NCBI GenBank assembly: GCA_950096585.1
Contig: CATNDK010000001.1
Coordinates: forward strand, 40,943 to 104,942
DNA length: 64,000 bases
Source: Thalassococcus halodurans
Lineage (GTDB): Bacteria; Pseudomonadota; Alphaproteobacteria; Rhodobacterales; Rhodobacteraceae
Direction of reading: 5' to 3'
Shown here: one piece after another, positions 1-10,845 of the stretch
Numbering within the stretch: position 1 is the first letter of the stretch
Layout: each line of letters begins with the position of its first letter
Notes under the pieces: generated by a model
What the model saw: the letters and a program-made list of their open reading frames with translations, nothing else
Database searches by the model: none
Told to the model about the DNA's origin: nothing
Position numbers and translations under genes: made by a program

Positions 1-1069
1 TTTCTTGCGTTCTCCGGAAGCAAACTACCTGCCGGGTCCTGACGATATTTATGTATCGCCCGACATGATCCGTAAATTTTCGCTGAGAACAGGCGACACA
101 ATCGAAGGTCAGATCAAAGCACCTGAGGGTGAAGAACGTTACTTTGCTTTGATGGACGTATCGCAGATCAACTTCGAAGATCCTGAAAAAGCACGTCACA
201 AGATCGCATTCGATAACCTGACGCCGCTCTACCCAGATGAACGTCTGAAGATGGAAATCGAAGATCCTACCATCAAAGACAAATCCGCGCGCATCATCGA
301 CCTCGTCGCACCGATCGGTAAAGGTCAGCGTTCTTTGATCGTTGCCCCGCCGCGGACCGGTAAAACGGTGCTGCTGCAGAACATCGCGTCCAGCATCGAA
401 AAGAACCACCCGGAATGCTATCTGATCGTTCTTCTGATCGACGAACGTCCGGAAGAAGTTACTGACATGCAGCGTTCTGTGAAGGGTGAGGTTATTTCCT
501 CGACCTTCGATGAACCTGCGACACGTCACGTGGCCGTCAGCGAAATGGTTATCGAAAAAGCCAAGCGCCTCGTTGAACATAAGCGCGACGTCGTGATCTT
601 GCTCGACTCGATCACACGCCTTGGCCGCGCCTTTAACACTGTCGTACCTTCCTCTGGTAAGGTTCTGACTGGTGGTGTTGACGCGAATGCCCTGCAGCGT
701 CCTAAACGCTTCTTCGGTGCCGCGCGTAACATCGAAGAGGGTGGCTCTCTGACCATCATCGCAACAGCGCTGATCGACACAGGCAGCCGTATGGACGAAG
801 TCATCTTTGAAGAATTCAAAGGTACGGGTAACTCTGAAATCGTTCTGGATCGTAAGGTCGCGGATAAGCGGGTCTTCCCGGCGATGGATATTCTCAAGTC
901 CGGTACGCGTAAGGAAGATCTGTTGGTCGATAAGGCAGATCTGCAGAAAACATTCGTGCTGCGCCGCATTCTGAACCCGATGGGCACAACGGACGCGATC
1001 GAATTCCTGCAATCGAAGCTGAAACAGACTAAAACGAACTCTGAATTCTTCGATTCTATGAACACCTAA
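1..1069 (+). CDS. rho: Transcription termination factor Rho (5' end lies outside window)
   Basis: RNA-binding N-domain and P-loop [15 protein letters not shown]; characteristic [13 protein letters not shown] and [11 protein letters not shown] motifs; reading frame runs off the window start. Confidence 0.97.
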   Translation, partial: FLRSPEANYLPGPDDIYVSPDMIRKFSLRTGDTIEGQIKAPEGEERYFALMDVSQINFEDPEKARHKIAFDNLTPLYPDERLKMEIEDPTIKDKSARIIDLVAPIGKGQRSLIVAPPRTGKTVLLQNIASSIEKNHPECYLIVLLIDERPEEVTDMQRSVKGEVISSTFDEPATRHVAVSEMVIEKAKRLVEHKRDVVILLDSITRLGRAFNTVVPSSGKVLTGGVDANALQRPKRFFGAARNIEEGGSLTIIATALIDTGSRMDEVIFEEFKGTGNSEIVLDRKVADKRVFPAMDILKSGTRKEDLLVDKADLQKTFVLRRILNPMGTTDAIEFLQSKLKQTKTNSEFFDSMNT

Positions 1070-1086
1070 ATCAGGGGCGCTAGCGG

Positions 1087-2370
1087 ATGGATACGATCTT
1101 TGCCCTTGCCACCGCGCAGGGGCGCGCTGGCGTTGCTGTAATCCGTATTTCAGGTCCTCAGTCATGGGATGTAGGCACCGCGCTTGCTGGTAGCCTGCCA
1201 AAGCCTCGTAAGGCTGGTCTACGACGTCTTACAGCGTCTGATGGAACCTATCTTGATGAAGCTTTGGTTCTTACTTTTGAGGACAAAGAAAGCTTCACTG
1301 GTGAAAAAACGGTCGAGCTTCAGACCCACGGAAGTATTGCAGTCGTAAACTCTATTTTAAAAGAGTTGGGCAGATTTAGTGACTGTAGACCGGCTGAACC
1401 TGGTGAGTTTACCCGCCGCGCAATGGAGAGTGGTCGACTTGATCTTGTTCAGGTCGAAGCTCTCTCTGATCTGATCGAGGCAGAAACAGAGCTGCAAAGA
1501 AAACAAGCTTTACGGATGTTCGATGGCGCGTTTGGTGAACGCGTTCTATCGTGGCGGCAATCGCTGATCCGGGCGGCTTCTTTGCTAGAAGCGGTTATCG
1601 ACTTCGCTGATGAAGAAGTACCAGAGGACGTTTCAGTAGAAGTTTCCGAGCTTCTGAAAATGGTAATCGAAGCTTTAAACAAAGAGCTGACTGGCTTTCA
1701 AAGTGCAGAACGAATTCGATCCGGTTTTGAGGTTGCGATCATAGGCGCTCCGAATGTGGGTAAATCCACATTACTCAATGCGCTGGCTGGTCGCGACGCA
1801 GCCATCACGTCTGAAATCGCGGGAACGACGCGCGATGTGATCGAGGTGCGAATGGACCTCTCGGGCATCCCCGTAACCTTGTTGGATACGGCCGGTCTAC
1901 GAGAGACCGACGATACAATTGAAGCACTTGGTATTGCGCGAGCAAAGGACAGGGCTTCGGCTGCAGACCTTCGTGTATTTCTGAAGTCTGGTGATGAAGG
2001 CGTTCCTGACTTCATCGAAGCAGAAGATTTGGTTTTTGAAACTAAGGCTGATTTAACCGGAAAGGCCGACGCTATCTCGGCCAAATCGGGTGAGGGGCTG
2101 GATAAGGTCATTCGATTGATAACCCATGCTTTGCAGCAGAAAGTTGCTGGTGCTAGCCTTGCCACCCGAGAACGCCATCGCGTGGCACTGGTTCTGGGTG
2201 TTAAACATCTGGAAACCGCTGAAAGATTGGTTTCGGAAGGCTCCGAAATTTATGATATCGCTGCTGAAGAGATTCGAACCGCCGTGCGTGGACTTGAAAG
2301 TCTTGTCGGTAAAGTTGGTGTTGAAGACCTGTTGGACGAAATCTTCTCAAGTTTCTGTCTTGGAAAGTAA
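1087..2370 (+). CDS. mnmE: tRNA-5-carboxymethylaminomethyl-uridine GTPase MnmE
   Basis: GAPNVGKSTLLNALAGRDAAITSEIAGTTRDVIEV G-domain and C-terminal FCLGK. Confidence 0.97.
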   Translation: MDTIFALATAQGRAGVAVIRISGPQSWDVGTALAGSLPKPRKAGLRRLTASDGTYLDEALVLTFEDKESFTGEKTVELQTHGSIAVVNSILKELGRFSDCRPAEPGEFTRRAMESGRLDLVQVEALSDLIEAETELQRKQALRMFDGAFGERVLSWRQSLIRAASLLEAVIDFADEEVPEDVSVEVSELLKMVIEALNKELTGFQSAERIRSGFEVAIIGAPNVGKSTLLNALAGRDAAITSEIAGTTRDVIEVRMDLSGIPVTLLDTAGLRETDDTIEALGIARAKDRASAADLRVFLKSGDEGVPDFIEAEDLVFETKADLTGKADAISAKSGEGLDKVIRLITHALQQKVAGASLATRERHRVALVLGVKHLETAERLVSEGSEIYDIAAEEIRTAVRGLESLVGKVGVEDLLDEIFSSFCLGK

Positions 2371-2373
2371 GGA

Positions 2374-4251
2374 GTGTTTCACGTGAAACATTTGGACTTT
2401 GATGTGATCGTTGTTGGCGGTGGCCACGCCGGGACAGAAGCGGCCCACGCATCAGCGCGAACAGGTGCAAAAACCGCTTTGATCACTATGCGCGAGGCGG
2501 ATATCGGCGTGATGTCTTGTAACCCAGCGATCGGTGGTTTGGGGAAAGGCCACCTTGTCCGCGAAATCGACGCCTTGGATGGTGTAATGGGGCGGGTCGC
2601 TGACCTTGCAGGCATTCAATTTCGGCTTCTGAACCGCCGGAAAGGGCCGGCGGTACAGGGGCCTCGTGCGCAAGCCGATAGAAGAATCTATCGACGTGAG
2701 ATGTTGGCGCTGACTAAAAGCCAAAAGAACCTGACAATCGTTGAAGGTGAAGTCGTCGATCTTCTTCTGAATGGTGATACCGTGTCGGGTGTTTCTCTGG
2801 CCTACGGAACTACGCTTAGCTCTAAATCCGTTGTTTTGACCTCGGGAACTTTCCTACGTGGCGTAATCCACATTGGGGATATGTCCTATGCTGGGGGTCG
2901 AATGGGTGACCAAGCTTCTGTACGATTGGCCGAGCGTATTGATGAATTTGGTCTGCCGTTAGGGCGCTTGAAGACCGGCACGCCCCCGCGACTGGATGGT
3001 CGAACAATTGATTGGGATCGCTTGGATTCTCAACCCGGTGACGACGAACCGGTGATGTTTTCGTTCTTATCCAAGTCACCGACAGCAAAGCAGATTTCTT
3101 GTGGTATCACGCACACGAATGAAAAAACGCATGAGATCATACGTTCAAACCTAGAGCGTTCAGCGATGTATGGCGGCCATATCGAAGGCGTCGGGCCGCG
3201 ATACTGCCCGTCGATCGAAGACAAGGTCGTCCGTTTCGCTGATAAAACATCGCATCAGATTTTTCTTGAACCTGAGGGCGTCGACGATCACACCGTTTAT
3301 CCCAACGGGATTTCGACGTCCTTGCCAGCTGACGTGCAAAAGGATTATGTCCATTCGATCGAGGGTTTGGAAAAGACTGAAATCCTTCAACCGGGTTACG
3401 CGATTGAATATGACTATGTAGATCCCCGTGCGCTTGACCTGCAATTGGCGGTCAAAGGCGTGAACGGCTTGTTCTTGGCCGGCCAAATCAACGGCACAAC
3501 CGGTTATGAAGAAGCGGCCGCACAGGGTTTGATCGCCGGCACAAACGCGGCGCTTCGTTCTTCGGGGAAAGACCCATTCATTCTAAGCCGGTCTGACAGC
3601 TATATTGGCGTGATGATCGACGATCTTACCACACGGGGCGTTAGCGAACCTTATCGCATGTTTACGTCCCGCGCAGAGTTCCGCCTGTCACTGCGGGCAG
3701 ATAATGCGGACCAACGCCTTACACAGATTGGTCTGGATTTTGGACTTGTGGGTGATGTTAGAAAATCAGCGTTCCAATCAAAGATGGAAGCATTGTATTC
3801 GGCGAAAGCGTCACTGGAAGCACTCAGCCTTACTCCAAAAGAGCTGAATGAGATTGGCTTAACTGTCAATCAGGACGGTGCCCGCCGGAATGGTATGGAA
3901 ATTCTGGCGTTCCCGGATACGTCCTTTGAATCGCTGCTTGCAGCGGATCCTTCGCTTAAAAGCGTTCCTGATGACATTCGCCGCCAGCTTGAAAAAGACG
4001 CGACGTATGCAAGTTACATCGAGCGCCAGAAAAAAGACGTGGAGGCGCTTCGTAAAGACGAGAAACAAGCTATTCCGTCCGACTTCGATTTCGGAGTTCT
4101 GAGTGGTTTGTCAAACGAGTTGAAGGATAAGTTGACACGGGCACGCCCGGATAACCTTGCTCAGGCGGCGCGGGTTGAAGGGATGACGCCGGCCGCACTA
4201 TCGCTGCTACTGTCCAAGCTTCGCCAAGCTAGCCGTCAAAAATCTGCGTGA
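2374..4251 (+). CDS. mnmG: tRNA uridine-5-carboxymethylaminomethyl modification enzyme MnmG (GidA); GTG start
   Basis: [19 protein letters not shown]-binding motif; full-length GidA architecture; downstream of mnmE. Confidence 0.97.
   Translation: MFHVKHLDFDVIVVGGGHAGTEAAHASARTGAKTALITMREADIGVMSCNPAIGGLGKGHLVREIDALDGVMGRVADLAGIQFRLLNRRKGPAVQGPRAQADRRIYRREMLALTKSQKNLTIVEGEVVDLLLNGDTVSGVSLAYGTTLSSKSVVLTSGTFLRGVIHIGDMSYAGGRMGDQASVRLAERIDEFGLPLGRLKTGTPPRLDGRTIDWDRLDSQPGDDEPVMFSFLSKSPTAKQISCGITHTNEKTHEIIRSNLERSAMYGGHIEGVGPRYCPSIEDKVVRFADKTSHQIFLEPEGVDDHTVYPNGISTSLPADVQKDYVHSIEGLEKTEILQPGYAIEYDYVDPRALDLQLAVKGVNGLFLAGQINGTTGYEEAAAQGLIAGTNAALRSSGKDPFILSRSDSYIGVMIDDLTTRGVSEPYRMFTSRAEFRLSLRADNADQRLTQIGLDFGLVGDVRKSAFQSKMEALYSAKASLEALSLTPKELNEIGLTVNQDGARRNGMEILAFPDTSFESLLAADPSLKSVPDDIRRQLEKDATYASYIERQKKDVEALRKDEKQAIPSDFDFGVLSGLSNELKDKLTRARPDNLAQAARVEGMTPAALSLLLSKLRQASRQKSA
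2375..2390. promoter_or_regulatory. parS site (perfect 16-mer) at mnmG start codon
   Basis: TGTTTCACGTGAAACA. Confidence 0.92.
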
Positions 4252-4263
4252 CGGGTTCCTAAG

Positions 4264-4854
4264 ATGAATGTTTCACGTGAAACACTGGACCGGTTGCGCG
4301 CGTATGAAGCGCTGGTTCTGAAGTGGTCACCAAAGATCAACCTCGTTTCCAAAGGCACGCTGGCTGATACCTGGGGGCGACACATTGTTGATTCCCTCCA
4401 AGTTATCGAGTTGGCCCCGAAATCCGGAAAATGGGTTGATTTGGGCAGTGGTGGGGGATTTCCCGGTATCGTTGCTGCGATTTGCGCGATGGAAGCGGAT
4501 CGCGACCACGATGTGATTCTCGTTGAGAGTGACGCCAGAAAATCTGCTTTTCTACGCACAGCTCTTCGGGAAATCGGTGTCGAAGGAACAGTTATTACCG
4601 ACAGGATTGAAAACGTTCCAGGGCAGGGGGCAGACATCCTAACTGCCCGCGCATTGACGTCGCTTGATGGTTTGTTGGGCTTTGCAAAACAACATATGGC
4701 CGAACAGGGAATAGCCCTTTTCCCGAAAGGGGCGACGTGGCAAAAAGAAGTTGAAGCAGCAAAAGAACACTGGGATTTCCAAGCAAAAATGCACCCCAGT
4801 ACGACACATCCAGACGCCGTTGTGCTGGAAGTAAGTGAGGTCAAACATGTCTGA
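4264..4854 (+). CDS. rsmG: 16S rRNA (guanine527-N7)-methyltransferase RsmG (GidB)
   Basis: VDLGSGGGFPGIVAAI SAM-binding motif; position between mnmG and parA. Confidence 0.95.
   Translation: MNVSRETLDRLRAYEALVLKWSPKINLVSKGTLADTWGRHIVDSLQVIELAPKSGKWVDLGSGGGFPGIVAAICAMEADRDHDVILVESDARKSAFLRTALREIGVEGTVITDRIENVPGQGADILTARALTSLDGLLGFAKQHMAEQGIALFPKGATWQKEVEAAKEHWDFQAKMHPSTTHPDAVVLEVSEVKHV
4269..4284. promoter_or_regulatory. parS site (perfect 16-mer) in rsmG 5' end
   Basis: TGTTTCACGTGAAACA. Confidence 0.92.
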
Positions 4855-5656
4855 TCCGACGCGTCCCGTTGGTCCGAAGATTATCGCAATTGCCAACCAA
4901 AAGGGCGGGGTCGGCAAAACGACAACTTCCATCAACCTAGCTGCGGCGCTTGCGGAAGAGGGGCTATCGATCCTTCTTGTTGATCTTGATCCACAAGGAA
5001 ATGCGTCCACTGGCATTGGTGTTGAACCCACAGAGCGCGAATACACCTCTTACGAACTGCTGCTCGAGGACGTTCCGTTGAACGATGTGATCCGCAAAAC
5101 GGAAACCGAAGGTGTCTTTGTAGTACCAGCCACCGTTGACCTAAGCTCGGCTGATATCGAGCTCTATTCGACCGAAAAGCGTAGCTTTTTGCTGCACGAT
5201 GCGCTGCGCCAGCCTGCAATGGATGATTTCGGCTTTGATTACATCCTTATCGACTGTCCGCCTTCGCTCAATTTGCTGACGGTGAACGCGATGGTCGCCG
5301 CACATTCCGTCCTCGTGCCCCTGCAAAGCGAATTCTTCGCACTTGAGGGCCTGTCTCAGCTTATGCTGACAGTCAGAGAGGTTAGGGAAACGGCGAATTC
5401 CGCGCTCAGGATCGAAGGTATTGTTCTGACCATGTACGATGCACGGAATAACCTGTCGTTGCAGGTAGAAGAGGATGCGCGCGATAATCTTGGGGATCTT
5501 GTTTTCCAGACGGTTATTCCCAGAAACGTCCGGGTCAGCGAGGCGCCGTCTTTTGCGATGCCGGTTACGTCCTACGATGGCATGTCCAAGGGTGCGCAGG
5601 CATACCGCGCCCTTGCCCGTGAACTAATCAAGAAAAACAGCAAACTGGCCGCATGA
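4847..5656 (+). CDS. parA: Chromosome partitioning ATPase ParA
   Basis: IIAIANQKGGVGKTTTSINLAAALA deviant Walker A; start at MSDPTRP overlaps rsmG end. Confidence 0.96.
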   Translation: MSDPTRPVGPKIIAIANQKGGVGKTTTSINLAAALAEEGLSILLVDLDPQGNASTGIGVEPTEREYTSYELLLEDVPLNDVIRKTETEGVFVVPATVDLSSADIELYSTEKRSFLLHDALRQPAMDDFGFDYILIDCPPSLNLLTVNAMVAAHSVLVPLQSEFFALEGLSQLMLTVREVRETANSALRIEGIVLTMYDARNNLSLQVEEDARDNLGDLVFQTVIPRNVRVSEAPSFAMPVTSYDGMSKGAQAYRALARELIKKNSKLAA

Positions 5657-5666
5657 GGAGAGCATC

Positions 5667-6569
5667 ATGACAACGAAAAAAGATACACGTCGGGGGTTGG
5701 GTCGCGGTCTTTCTGCTTTGATGTCGGATGTGGCCCCGTCGGCACCCGCTGATCAGGTAGCTGCCACACCGGCACGCGCCGACCGCATGGTACCGATCGA
5801 GCGGATTTTCCCCAATCCGGACCAGCCGCGTCGCACCTTTACCCAGGATCAATTGGAAGAACTGGCGGCGTCTATCAAGGAAAAGGGCGTTATCCAACCG
5901 ATCATCGTTCGTGAAAAACCGAGTGAGGCTGGAAGTTTTGAAATCGTAGCTGGTGAACGCCGGTGGCGTGCCTCGCAGTTGGCGCAGCTGCACGAAATGC
6001 CGGTTTTGGTTCGCGAATTTACCGACACTGAAGTGCTGGAAATAGCGATCATCGAAAACATTCAGCGCGCAGACCTGAATGCGATCGAAGAAGCGGCCGG
6101 TTATCGTCAACTGATGATGAAGTTTGGTCATACCCAAGAAAAGCTGGCAGAAGCCTTGGGTAAAAGCCGAAGCCATATTGCGAACCTGCTTCGTCTGCTG
6201 AATTTGCCGGAAGACGTTCAGGCACTTGTTGTCGAAGGAAAGCTCAGCGCGGGTCATGCGCGCGCGTTGATCACAGCTGAAAACCCTTCCGAGCTTGCCA
6301 AGCTGGTCGTGGAAAAGCAGCTTTCTGTGCGTGAAACCGAACGTCTGGCCAAAACAGTTGCCGCTCCGGACAGCGCCAAGATCAAAGCGAAGCCGCGCGA
6401 TGATAAAGATGCAGACACAAAAGCGCTGGAGGGCGATCTGTCGGCCGCACTACGCATGAAGGTTCGGATCGATCATAAGCCCGGCCAAGAGGCGGGCTCG
6501 GTCAGCATTTCCTATGATACGCTTGAGCAGTTGGACGAACTTTGCATGTTGCTGAGCACGTCGCGCTAA
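5667..6569 (+). CDS. parB: Chromosome partitioning protein ParB
   Basis: RRGLGRGLSALM, NPDQPRRTF and GERRWRASQLA ParB motifs; HTH and C-terminal domain. Confidence 0.96.
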   Translation: MTTKKDTRRGLGRGLSALMSDVAPSAPADQVAATPARADRMVPIERIFPNPDQPRRTFTQDQLEELAASIKEKGVIQPIIVREKPSEAGSFEIVAGERRWRASQLAQLHEMPVLVREFTDTEVLEIAIIENIQRADLNAIEEAAGYRQLMMKFGHTQEKLAEALGKSRSHIANLLRLLNLPEDVQALVVEGKLSAGHARALITAENPSELAKLVVEKQLSVRETERLAKTVAAPDSAKIKAKPRDDKDADTKALEGDLSAALRMKVRIDHKPGQEAGSVSISYDTLEQLDELCMLLSTSR

Positions 6570-7745
6570 TTATTCAGGATGGTCCGGCAGCAATTCGGTA
6601 ATTAGCGAATTCAGGACCATCCGCCCCTGTGGGGTTGCTCCCAGACGATCTCCGTTTTGCCCAATTAACCCGAGATCGGCCATTTTGTTCGTTTGTTCGG
6701 GTGAAAGTGCGGCGGGATCCAGATCGCGAACACGCACCACATCTATGCCTTCATTAAGTCGAAGCCCCATCATCAGGTATTCTCCAGCCTGATCGATGTT
6801 GGAAACGATATCGTCGATGCGGTCCCCGTTACCTTGCTCAGCGTTTTCCAGCCAAGCACCTGGATTGCGCCAAGCCACCGTCGCGTGCTTCCGTCCATTC
6901 AAAGACAGTCTGCCGTGCGCACCGGGGCCGATCCCGCCGTAATCGCCGTATCTCCAATAGATAAGGTTGTGCTGCGACTCCGCGCCGGGTTCTGCGTGGT
7001 TTGAAACCTCATAGGCCGGCATCCCGTGCTGATCGCAAATCTCTTGCGTCAGTTCATACATATCTGCGGACAGATCTTCGTCTGGCAGGCCGGACAGTTG
7101 ACCACGGCGCTGACGCTCCCAGAATGCGGTGCCCTGCTCAATTGTCAGCTGGTACAGCGACAAATGATCCACTGACATCGCCAAAGCTTCGGTCAGTTCT
7201 TTGCGCCAATCGTTCAGGCTTTGGCCTTGTCTGGCGTAGATCAGATCAAAGCTGATCCTTTTGAAAACTGAACGCGCGGTGTCAAAGGCCTTGCGGGCTT
7301 CCTCGACTGAATGCAAACGCCCTAGTTTGGCCAAGTCGGGGTTATTTAGTGCCTGAATACCCATCGAAACGCGGTTTACACCCGCGTCTGAAAACCCGCG
7401 AAAACGCCCAGCCTCAACAGACCTTGGGTTGGCCTCAAGCGTGATTTCGATGTTGTTGGCAAAGGTCCACTTTTCGCGAATACGTTCGATCAGCGCATTC
7501 ACCAGCTCTGGCGACATCAAGCTGGGCGTACCGCCACCGAAGAAAACCGAGTTCAGCACGCGGTCCGGCGTCAAATCAGCAATCCGGTCGATTTCGGACA
7601 GATACGCAGCGCGCCAGCGATCTTCGTCTATTTCACGTGAAACATGGGAATTGAAATCGCAGTAGGGGCACTTGGCTTCGCAGAACGGCCAATGCACGTA
7701 CAGGCCAAACCCCCCGTTGCGCCAATCTTCAATCAAACAGGGCAC
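6570..7745 (-). CDS. hemW: Radical SAM heme chaperone HemW (formerly HemN-like)
   Basis: GLYVHWPFCEAKCPYCDFNSH CxxxCxxC; FFGGGTPSLM. Confidence 0.93.
   Translation of the reverse strand: MPCLIEDWRNGGFGLYVHWPFCEAKCPYCDFNSHVSREIDEDRWRAAYLSEIDRIADLTPDRVLNSVFFGGGTPSLMSPELVNALIERIREKWTFANNIEITLEANPRSVEAGRFRGFSDAGVNRVSMGIQALNNPDLAKLGRLHSVEEARKAFDTARSVFKRISFDLIYARQGQSLNDWRKELTEALAMSVDHLSLYQLTIEQGTAFWERQRRGQLSGLPDEDLSADMYELTQEICDQHGMPAYEVSNHAEPGAESQHNLIYWRYGDYGGIGPGAHGRLSLNGRKHATVAWRNPGAWLENAEQGNGDRIDDIVSNIDQAGEYLMMGLRLNEGIDVVRVRDLDPAALSPEQTNKMADLGLIGQNGDRLGATPQGRMVLNSLITELLPDHPE
7629..7644. promoter_or_regulatory. parS site (15/16) in hemW
   Basis: TATTTCACGTGAAACA. Confidence 0.85.
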
Positions 7746-8337
7746 CTGTCAGCTTGCGGAACGCATCAGCACGGTGACTGATCTTGTTCTTTTCCCAACG
7801 ATCCATTTCACCAAACGTGATGTCATAGCCTTCGGGAACAAAGATCGGGTCATAGCCGTGACCCTGATCACCACGCATCGGCCAGACAACCTTACCCTCC
7901 ATCACACCGGGGAAAACCTCGTCGTGGCCATCGGGCCAAGCCAGAACCAAAGTACAGCAAAAGCGCGCTGTCCACGGCTCAGGCGCGCCTTTAGCGACCA
8001 AGAGATCATGGGTTTTGGTCATCGCCATTACAAAGTCGCGGCCATTGGGTGTTTCTGACCAGTCAGCTGTATAAACGCCCGGCGATTTGTCCAATGCATC
8101 AATCTCGATCCCGCTGTCATCAGACAGGGCAGGGAGGCCGGTTGCTTTGGCAGCAGCATGCGCCTTGATGCGGGCGTTTTCGACAAATGTGGTGCCGGTT
8201 TCTTCGGGCTCGGGAAGGTTCATTTCCTTTGCGCCGACAACCTCAACACCGAAGGGCGCGAAAAGCGCCTTCATCTCTTCAAGCTTGCCAGCATTGTGGG
8301 TCGCAACAAGAAGACGCTTTTCGCTAAACTTGGGCAT
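7729..8337 (-). CDS. rdgB: XTP/dITP diphosphatase (RdgB/HAM1)
   Basis: LLVATHNAGKLEEM; SDDSGIEIDAL; GYDPIFVPEGY. Confidence 0.95.
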   Translation of the reverse strand: MPKFSEKRLLVATHNAGKLEEMKALFAPFGVEVVGAKEMNLPEPEETGTTFVENARIKAHAAAKATGLPALSDDSGIEIDALDKSPGVYTADWSETPNGRDFVMAMTKTHDLLVAKGAPEPWTARFCCTLVLAWPDGHDEVFPGVMEGKVVWPMRGDQGHGYDPIFVPEGYDITFGEMDRWEKNKISHRADAFRKLTGALFD

Positions 8338-9053
8338 TATGCACCTACGGCCTTCAGTTGTGCCTCGACCAGCTCGGCAATGCCCTTGTCAGCCAGATCA
8401 AGCAGTTCGTTCATCTGCGCACGCGAGAATGTCGCGCCTTCTGCAGACATCTGAACTTCGATCATCTGGCCATCAGCACGCAGGATGAAGTTACCATCAA
8501 CGCCTGCTTCGCTGTCTTCTGGGTAATCCAGATCAAGCACCGGCTGGCCCGCGTAGATACCGCAGCTTACCGCCGCGACCGGCGAAATCAGCGGATCGGT
8601 TACGATATCGCCGGCTTTCATCAGCTTGTTCACTGCCAAACGCAATGCGACCCAGCCGCCAGTGATAGATGCGCAACGTGTCCCGCCATCAGCCTGAATG
8701 ACGTCGCAGTCGATTGTGATCTGGCGTTCACCCATTGCAACGCGGTCCACGCCAGCGCGCAGCGAACGGCCAATCAAACGCTGGATTTCAACTGTACGAC
8801 CACCTTGTTTACCGGTTGCGGCCTCGCGGCGCATACGGCTGGATGTCGAACGGGGCAGCATGCCGTATTCGGCGGTGACCCAGCCCAAGCCGGAACCTTT
8901 GATAAACGGTGGAACGCGGTCTTCGATCGTCGCGGTGCACAGAACGTGGGTGTCGCCCATGCGGATCATGCAGGATCCTTCGGCGTGCTTGGTCACATCT
9001 GTTTCAATTGAAACGCTGCGCATCTCGTTTAGTTGTCTTCCGGACGGTCGCAT
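8337..9053 (-). CDS. rph: Ribonuclease PH
   Basis: [17 protein letters not shown] start; [22 protein letters not shown]. Confidence 0.95.
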   Translation of the reverse strand: MRPSGRQLNEMRSVSIETDVTKHAEGSCMIRMGDTHVLCTATIEDRVPPFIKGSGLGWVTAEYGMLPRSTSSRMRREAATGKQGGRTVEIQRLIGRSLRAGVDRVAMGERQITIDCDVIQADGGTRCASITGGWVALRLAVNKLMKAGDIVTDPLISPVAAVSCGIYAGQPVLDLDYPEDSEAGVDGNFILRADGQMIEVQMSAEGATFSRAQMNELLDLADKGIAELVEAQLKAVGA

Positions 9054-9165
9054 GAAATTCTCCTTAGGGGTTGGTTCGGGGATATAGCCGCAGGTACAGG
9101 TCACGCAACCCCGATTGACCTTTCGATGGAACCGACTTTAATGCTTAGGAAAGAGCGTTTGAGCA

Positions 9166-10230
9166 ATGAATGACGGAACTTCCATTCTGAACCAGATGAA
9201 CGACCGCTCGCGCGAGGTCTTTCGCCAGGTCGTTGAGGGGTATCTGCAAACCGGAGAGCCGATAGGTTCACGGACGCTCACACGTACCCTGTCCGAGAAA
9301 ATCTCTGCCGCGACCATTCGCAATGTGATGCAGGATCTGGAGTTTCTGGGCCTACTGGACAGCCCCCACACAAGCGCGGGGCGTATCCCGACGCAGGCGG
9401 GGCTGCGGATGTTTGTGGATGGCCTTCTTGAGGTTCAGCATCTGGACGACAACGACCGCGAAAAGATCGACGCGACGTTGGGCAAAGAAGCGAACGACGT
9501 CGGCGACATCATGGATCGCGTGGGTTCCGCTTTGTCGGGTGTTACACAGGGCGCGTCTCTGGTTTTGACCCCGAAACATGAAGCGGCGATCAAGCATATC
9601 GAATTCGTCAGCCTTGCACACGACCGGGCCTTGGTGGTTCTGGTCTTCTCTGATGGGCACGTCGAAAACCGCATCTTTGTTCCGCCTCCGGGACAGACAC
9701 CCAGTTCTATGCGCGAGGCTGCGAATTTTCTGAACGCGCTGGCCGAGGGCAAAACCCTGACGGAAATCCAGCGCGATCTGAAAGGCCAGATTGAAGCGAA
9801 GCGGCGCCAGATCGACGGGCTTGCCCATGATCTGGTTCAAAGCGGGCTGGCAGTTTGGGCTGACGATGATGATCAGGCCGAACGTTTGATCGTTCGGGGC
9901 AGGTCGAATCTTTTGGGGCAAGACGGCCAAGAACAAGAAATTGATCGCATCCGTGTGCTGTTTGACGACCTTGAACGTAAGCGGGACATCGCCGAATTCC
10001 TGCAATTGACCGAAGATGGCGACGGTGTGCGCATTTTTATCGGCTCCGAGAACAAACTTTTTTCTCTTTCGGGTTCCTCTCTGGTCGTGTCTCCTTATAT
10101 GAACGCTGACCGAAAGATTATTGGCGCGGTCGGGGTCATTGGTCCGACACGCCTGAACTACGGTCGGATTGTTCCGATTGTGGATTACACCGCACAGTTG
10201 GTCGGAAGGCTCCTCTCCGACCGGAGATAG
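9166..10230 (+). CDS. hrcA: Heat-inducible transcriptional repressor HrcA
   Basis: GEPIGSRTL, SAATIRNVMQDLE, SPHTSAGRIPT motifs. Confidence 0.95.
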   Translation: MNDGTSILNQMNDRSREVFRQVVEGYLQTGEPIGSRTLTRTLSEKISAATIRNVMQDLEFLGLLDSPHTSAGRIPTQAGLRMFVDGLLEVQHLDDNDREKIDATLGKEANDVGDIMDRVGSALSGVTQGASLVLTPKHEAAIKHIEFVSLAHDRALVVLVFSDGHVENRIFVPPPGQTPSSMREAANFLNALAEGKTLTEIQRDLKGQIEAKRRQIDGLAHDLVQSGLAVWADDDDQAERLIVRGRSNLLGQDGQEQEIDRIRVLFDDLERKRDIAEFLQLTEDGDGVRIFIGSENKLFSLSGSSLVVSPYMNADRKIIGAVGVIGPTRLNYGRIVPIVDYTAQLVGRLLSDRR

Positions 10231-10239
10231 AGGATGAAC

Positions 10240-10812
10240 ATGGCAAACTCGACGAACGACGAATTCCTCGATGATATCGACGATCTCGAAGCTGAAGCGA
10301 CAGCGCAGGAAGAGGCAGACGCAGAATACGCGGATTCCCCCGAAGCCCGCATCGAAGAGCTGGAAGCAGAGCGCGACGAATACAAAGACCGTTTCATGCG
10401 TGCTTTGGCCGATGCCGAAAACGCACGGAAGCGCGCAGACAAGGATCGCCGCGAAGCCGAGCAGTACGGCTCGACCCGCATGAGCCGCGATATCTTGTCT
10501 GTCTACGACAATCTGAGCCGCGCGCTGATGGCTGCAAAAGAAGAACAGACGCCTGCGTCTGATGCTTTGGTTGAGGGGATCGAGCTTACGCTGCGCGAAC
10601 TTCTGAACGTCTTCAAAAAGCACGGCATCGAAAAAATCGCGCCGGAAGTCGGCGACAAATTCGATCCGACCCACCACGAAGCAATGTTCGAAGCGCCCGT
10701 GCCGGGCACAAAAGCGGGCGAGATCATTCAGGTTTCTGCCGAAGGGTTCATGCTGTACGACCGCCTGCTGCGCCCCGCGCAAGTCGGCGTCAGTTCGATG
10801 CCAGCTAGCTAA
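10240..10812 (+). CDS. grpE: Nucleotide exchange factor GrpE
   Basis: coiled coil, RFMRALADAENARKRADKDR, HEAMFEAP, EGFMLYDRLLRPAQVGV. Confidence 0.95.
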   Translation: MANSTNDEFLDDIDDLEAEATAQEEADAEYADSPEARIEELEAERDEYKDRFMRALADAENARKRADKDRREAEQYGSTRMSRDILSVYDNLSRALMAAKEEQTPASDALVEGIELTLRELLNVFKKHGIEKIAPEVGDKFDPTHHEAMFEAPVPGTKAGEIIQVSAEGFMLYDRLLRPAQVGVSSMPAS

Positions 10813-10819
10813 TATGGAA

Positions 10820-10845
10820 AAGGCGGCCACTGGCCGCCTTTTTTA
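10820..10845. terminator. Bidirectional intrinsic terminator between convergent grpE and mutS
   Basis: AAGGCGGCCA-C-TGGCCGCCTT stem followed by TTTTTA. Confidence 0.85.

Noticed and set aside
1-1086. oriC near rho
   Set aside because: No DnaA-box cluster or AT-rich unwinding region visible in the window; any origin would lie upstream of it.
9352-10830. 492-aa ORF antisense to hrcA-grpE
   Set aside because: Low-complexity Arg/Phe/Gln-rich translation with no recognisable family; shadow ORF opposite well-supported hrcA and grpE in GC-rich DNA.
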